Origin: Desulfuromonas sp.
GTDB taxonomy: Bacteria > Desulfobacterota > Desulfuromonadia > Desulfuromonadales > Geothermobacteraceae
Direction of reading: 5' to 3'
Length of the DNA stretch: 57,048 nt
Assembly: GCA_002868905.1 (NCBI GenBank)
Contig: PKUA01000067.1
Coordinates: 1-57,048, forward strand
Shown: positions 55,525 to 57,048 of the stretch, in pieces
Position numbering within the stretch: position 1 is the stretch's first letter
Layout: each line of letters begins with the position of its first letter
Program-made: the position numbers and the translations under genes
Notes under the pieces: generated by a model
Told to the model about the DNA's origin: nothing
Database searches by the model: none
Seen by the model: the letters and a program-made list of their open reading frames with translations, nothing else

Positions 55525-56085
55525 ATGCGTTATCTCGTGGTGATGTCACTGTTGTTTCACTTGGCTTCCGGGTGTTTTCAGCCTGCGGCGGCGGATAAAA
55601 TCTATCGCTATGTCGATGAGCGTGGGGTGACTCATTTTACCAACGTGCCGACCAGCAATCGTTACCGTGTCTGGTGGCAGGACCCGAGGGTTGATGAGAT
55701 AATTAAGCACTATGCGGCCAAGTTCAGTCTCGATCCTGCGCTGGTCAAAGCGGTCATCAGGGTCGAAAGTGATTTCAACCCCAGGGCTTTGAGTCATAAG
55801 GGCGCCGCCGGTTTGATGCAGTTGATCCCTGAAACAGCTTCGGATCTTGATGTCTCCAATCCGTTCGACCCGACCCAGTCGATCCGGGGCGGAAGTTCCT
55901 ATCTGCGCAAGATGCTGAATCGTTTTGATGGCAATCTCGACCTTGCGCTGGCTGCATACAATGCTGGGCCTACCACCGTCCAGAGATATGGGGGGGTTCC
56001 TCCCTATGAAGAGACCCAGAGATACATCAAAAAGGTTCGACATTACCTGAACCATTATCGGCGTGAAAGTGGGCCTAATACGTGA
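55525..56085 (+). CDS. lytic transglycosylase (SLT) with N-terminal DUF4124 segment
   Basis: 186 residues. Signal peptide MRYLVVMSLLFHLASGC (possible lipoprotein Cys17), then DUF4124-like DKIYRYVDERGVTHFTNVP, then the SLT domain: catalytic Glu in IRVESDFNPRALS, GAAGLMQLIPETA, AAYNAGPTTV and YVKKVxxxY-like YIKKVRHYLNHY. Cleaves peptidoglycan in the periplasm. AAAGGG lies before ATG 55525. Overlaps pgsA by four bases. Confidence 0.92.
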   Translation: MRYLVVMSLLFHLASGCFQPAAADKIYRYVDERGVTHFTNVPTSNRYRVWWQDPRVDEIIKHYAAKFSLDPALVKAVIRVESDFNPRALSHKGAAGLMQLIPETASDLDVSNPFDPTQSIRGGSSYLRKMLNRFDGNLDLALAAYNAGPTTVQRYGGVPPYEETQRYIKKVRHYLNHYRRESGPNT

Positions 56086-56684
56086 ATTTACGAAGTGGTT
56101 TGCTCAATTTGCCGAATATCCTCACCCTGGGACGCATTGCAGCCGTACCGGCCGTGGTCGTCTGCCTGATGTTCGACGGTCGCACCGCAGGTATGTGGGC
56201 TGCCGGCCTTTTCGGTATTGCGGCCATTACCGATGCTTTTGACGGTTGGTTGGCGAGGCGTTGGGGGGTGGTGACGGTCCTGGGGAAATTTCTCGACCCT
56301 CTCGCCGACAAGCTGATCGTGATGGCATCGCTGATCATGTTGATCCCGCTTGGGCGAGTTCCGGCCTGGGCGGTCTTTGTCATCCTGGCCAGGGAGATGG
56401 TGGTAACCGGTCTACGCGCCATCGCTTCCTCAGAGGGAGTGGTGATAGCCGCCAGTGACCTCGGGAAATACAAGACCATATTCCAGATGGCTGCCATTCC
56501 CGGTTTGATGCTTCACTACGACTATTACTGGTTGTTCGGTCTTCCCTGGGAACCGTTTCATATCAACGCTCACAATGTCGGGATTTTCTACTTTTACCTT
56601 GCTTTTATCCTGACTGTTTGGTCGGGGGGGGATTACCTGGTGAAGTTCTTCAGGGTTTTCACGGCAGAAGGAGGGAAGGCCTGA
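56082..56684 (+). CDS. pgsA: CDP-diacylglycerol-glycerol-3-phosphate 3-phosphatidyltransferase
   Basis: 200 residues from GTG 56082, overlapping the preceding stop. The CDP-alcohol motif DG-x2-AR-x8-G-x3-D-x3-D is complete (DGWLARRWGVVTVLGKFLD then PLAD). LPNILTLGRIAAVP at the N-terminus and four to five further helices are as in PgsA. Makes phosphatidylglycerophosphate for phosphatidylglycerol and cardiolipin. Inner membrane. Confidence 0.93.
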   Translation: MNLRSGLLNLPNILTLGRIAAVPAVVVCLMFDGRTAGMWAAGLFGIAAITDAFDGWLARRWGVVTVLGKFLDPLADKLIVMASLIMLIPLGRVPAWAVFVILAREMVVTGLRAIASSEGVVIAASDLGKYKTIFQMAAIPGLMLHYDYYWLFGLPWEPFHINAHNVGIFYFYLAFILTVWSGGDYLVKFFRVFTAEGGKA

Positions 56685-56726
56685 ATACGGTCGCTTCGCT
56701 GTGCCGTTCCGGGGTCGAAAAAAGTG

Positions 56727-56755
56727 TTGACTTGGTCAGGGTGTTTTGTTAATTA
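56727..56755 (+). promoter_or_regulatory. promoter of tRNA-Gly
   Basis: TTGACT (56727-56732), 17-base spacer, TAATTA (56750-56755), followed by a GC-rich discriminator (GGCCGCTCGCG), as expected for a stringently controlled stable-RNA promoter. Confidence 0.7.
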
Positions 56756-56789
56756 TTAGGCCGCTCGCGCCGGCGGGCATTTTCGATGA

Positions 56790-56864
<75 letters not shown>

Positions 56865-56871
56865 GCGATTC

Positions 56872-56901
56872 AGCCCCAGGGCATCTGCCCTGGGGCTTTT
56901 T
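56872..56901 (+). terminator. Rho-independent terminator of tRNA-Gly
   Basis: An 11-bp stem AGCCCCAGGGC / GCCCTGGGGCT with loop ATCT is followed by five T, eight bases after the CCA. Confidence 0.92.
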
Positions 56902-57003
56902 GCTTTGCCTGGATACGGATTTGTCGTTCCCGTGCAGGATATGGTCGCCTGGCTCGGAAAAGATCCCGGTGTTTTCGAGAAAGATTTCCCTCCAACGGAA
57001 CTC

Positions 57004-57048
57004 ATGAATATGCTGACACTGTTTGCAACGACACCTCGCGGCGTTGAA
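57004..57048 (+). CDS. start of a probable THUMP-domain RNA methyltransferase (RlmL-like), cut by window end
   Basis: Only 15 codons are present: MNMLTLFATTPRGVE from ATG 57004, or MLTLFATT from 57010. LFATTPRGVE matches the N-terminus of THUMP-containing 23S rRNA guanine-N2 methyltransferases, which typically begin with LFA(S/T)T(A/P)(R/K)G(L/V)E. The call rests on this short motif alone. Confidence 0.45.
   Translation, partial: MNMLTLFATTPRGVE

Overview
The window looks like chromosomal core DNA of a Desulfuromonadales-type deltaproteobacterium (Geobacter/Desulfuromonas/Pelobacter relatives). This is inferred from gene content and order, not from a database search. The pointers are a kdsB-pyrG-kdsA-kdsD-kdsC-lptC-lptA-lptB-rpoN-hpf-ptsN-hprK-rapZ-PTS-metK string, an ActP-like sodium:solute symporter with its DUF4212 partner, an ArsR-methyltransferase fusion next to ahcY, a two-CW protein and many sensor kinases. 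The DNA is moderately GC-rich with a few AT-rich intergenic islands (6.7-7.0 kb, 8.1-8.3 kb, 46.3-46.5 kb). No transposase, phage gene, CRISPR array or rRNA was seen.

Layout. 1-3.4 kb: end of a TPR protein, then a cNMP/CBS/DUF294 signalling protein and a small membrane protein. 3.5-8.1 kb: symporter module (DUF4212 plus SSS permease) with two paralogous IclR regulators whose promoters share a 25-bp element. 8.3-12.4 kb: Nudix hydrolase, UbiE/MenG methyltransferase, short PrmA-like methyltransferase, glycosyltransferase and AEC-family transporter. 12.5-16 kb: NtrB/NtrC-like two-component pair, thioesterase and zincin. 16.3-17.6 kb: TlpA-like thioredoxin and CcdA. 17.7-19.6 kb: upp-uraA uracil salvage. 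19.9-23.3 kb: ferrous iron operon (fur, feoB, zinc-ribbon protein, DtxR-FeoA fusion). 23.4-25.5 kb: secreted Ig-like repeat protein.

25.6-41.4 kb is one long co-directional cluster. It covers Kdo synthesis and LPS export (kdsB, kdsA, kdsD, kdsC, lptC, lptA, lptB) with pyrG supplying CTP for CMP-Kdo, then rpoN, hpf, ptsN, hprK, rapZ, a mannose-class EIIA/B/C/D set, HPr and EI. 41.4-46.3 kb holds the SAM cycle: metK, a glycosyltransferase, a SahR-like ArsR-methyltransferase fusion and ahcY. 46.6-51.1 kb holds two histidine kinases and a CheY-like regulator. 51.1-55.2 kb on the minus strand holds a two-CW protein, an unknown lipoprotein, a free-standing DAHP-synthase-type FXD domain, chorismate mutase and nadB. 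55.5-57 kb holds a lytic transglycosylase, pgsA, tRNA-Gly(GCC) and the start of a probable THUMP-type RNA methyltransferase.

Most of the window is well-conserved housekeeping and regulatory DNA. The items most worth following are the shared IclR promoter element, the solitary FXD domain coupled to chorismate mutase, the iron operon with two types of iron regulator plus a zinc ribbon, the HprK/RapZ/PTS block, two genes whose predicted promoters leave almost no 5' leader, and a dispersed palindromic repeat present twice. I did not find clear evidence of an entirely new multi-gene system.
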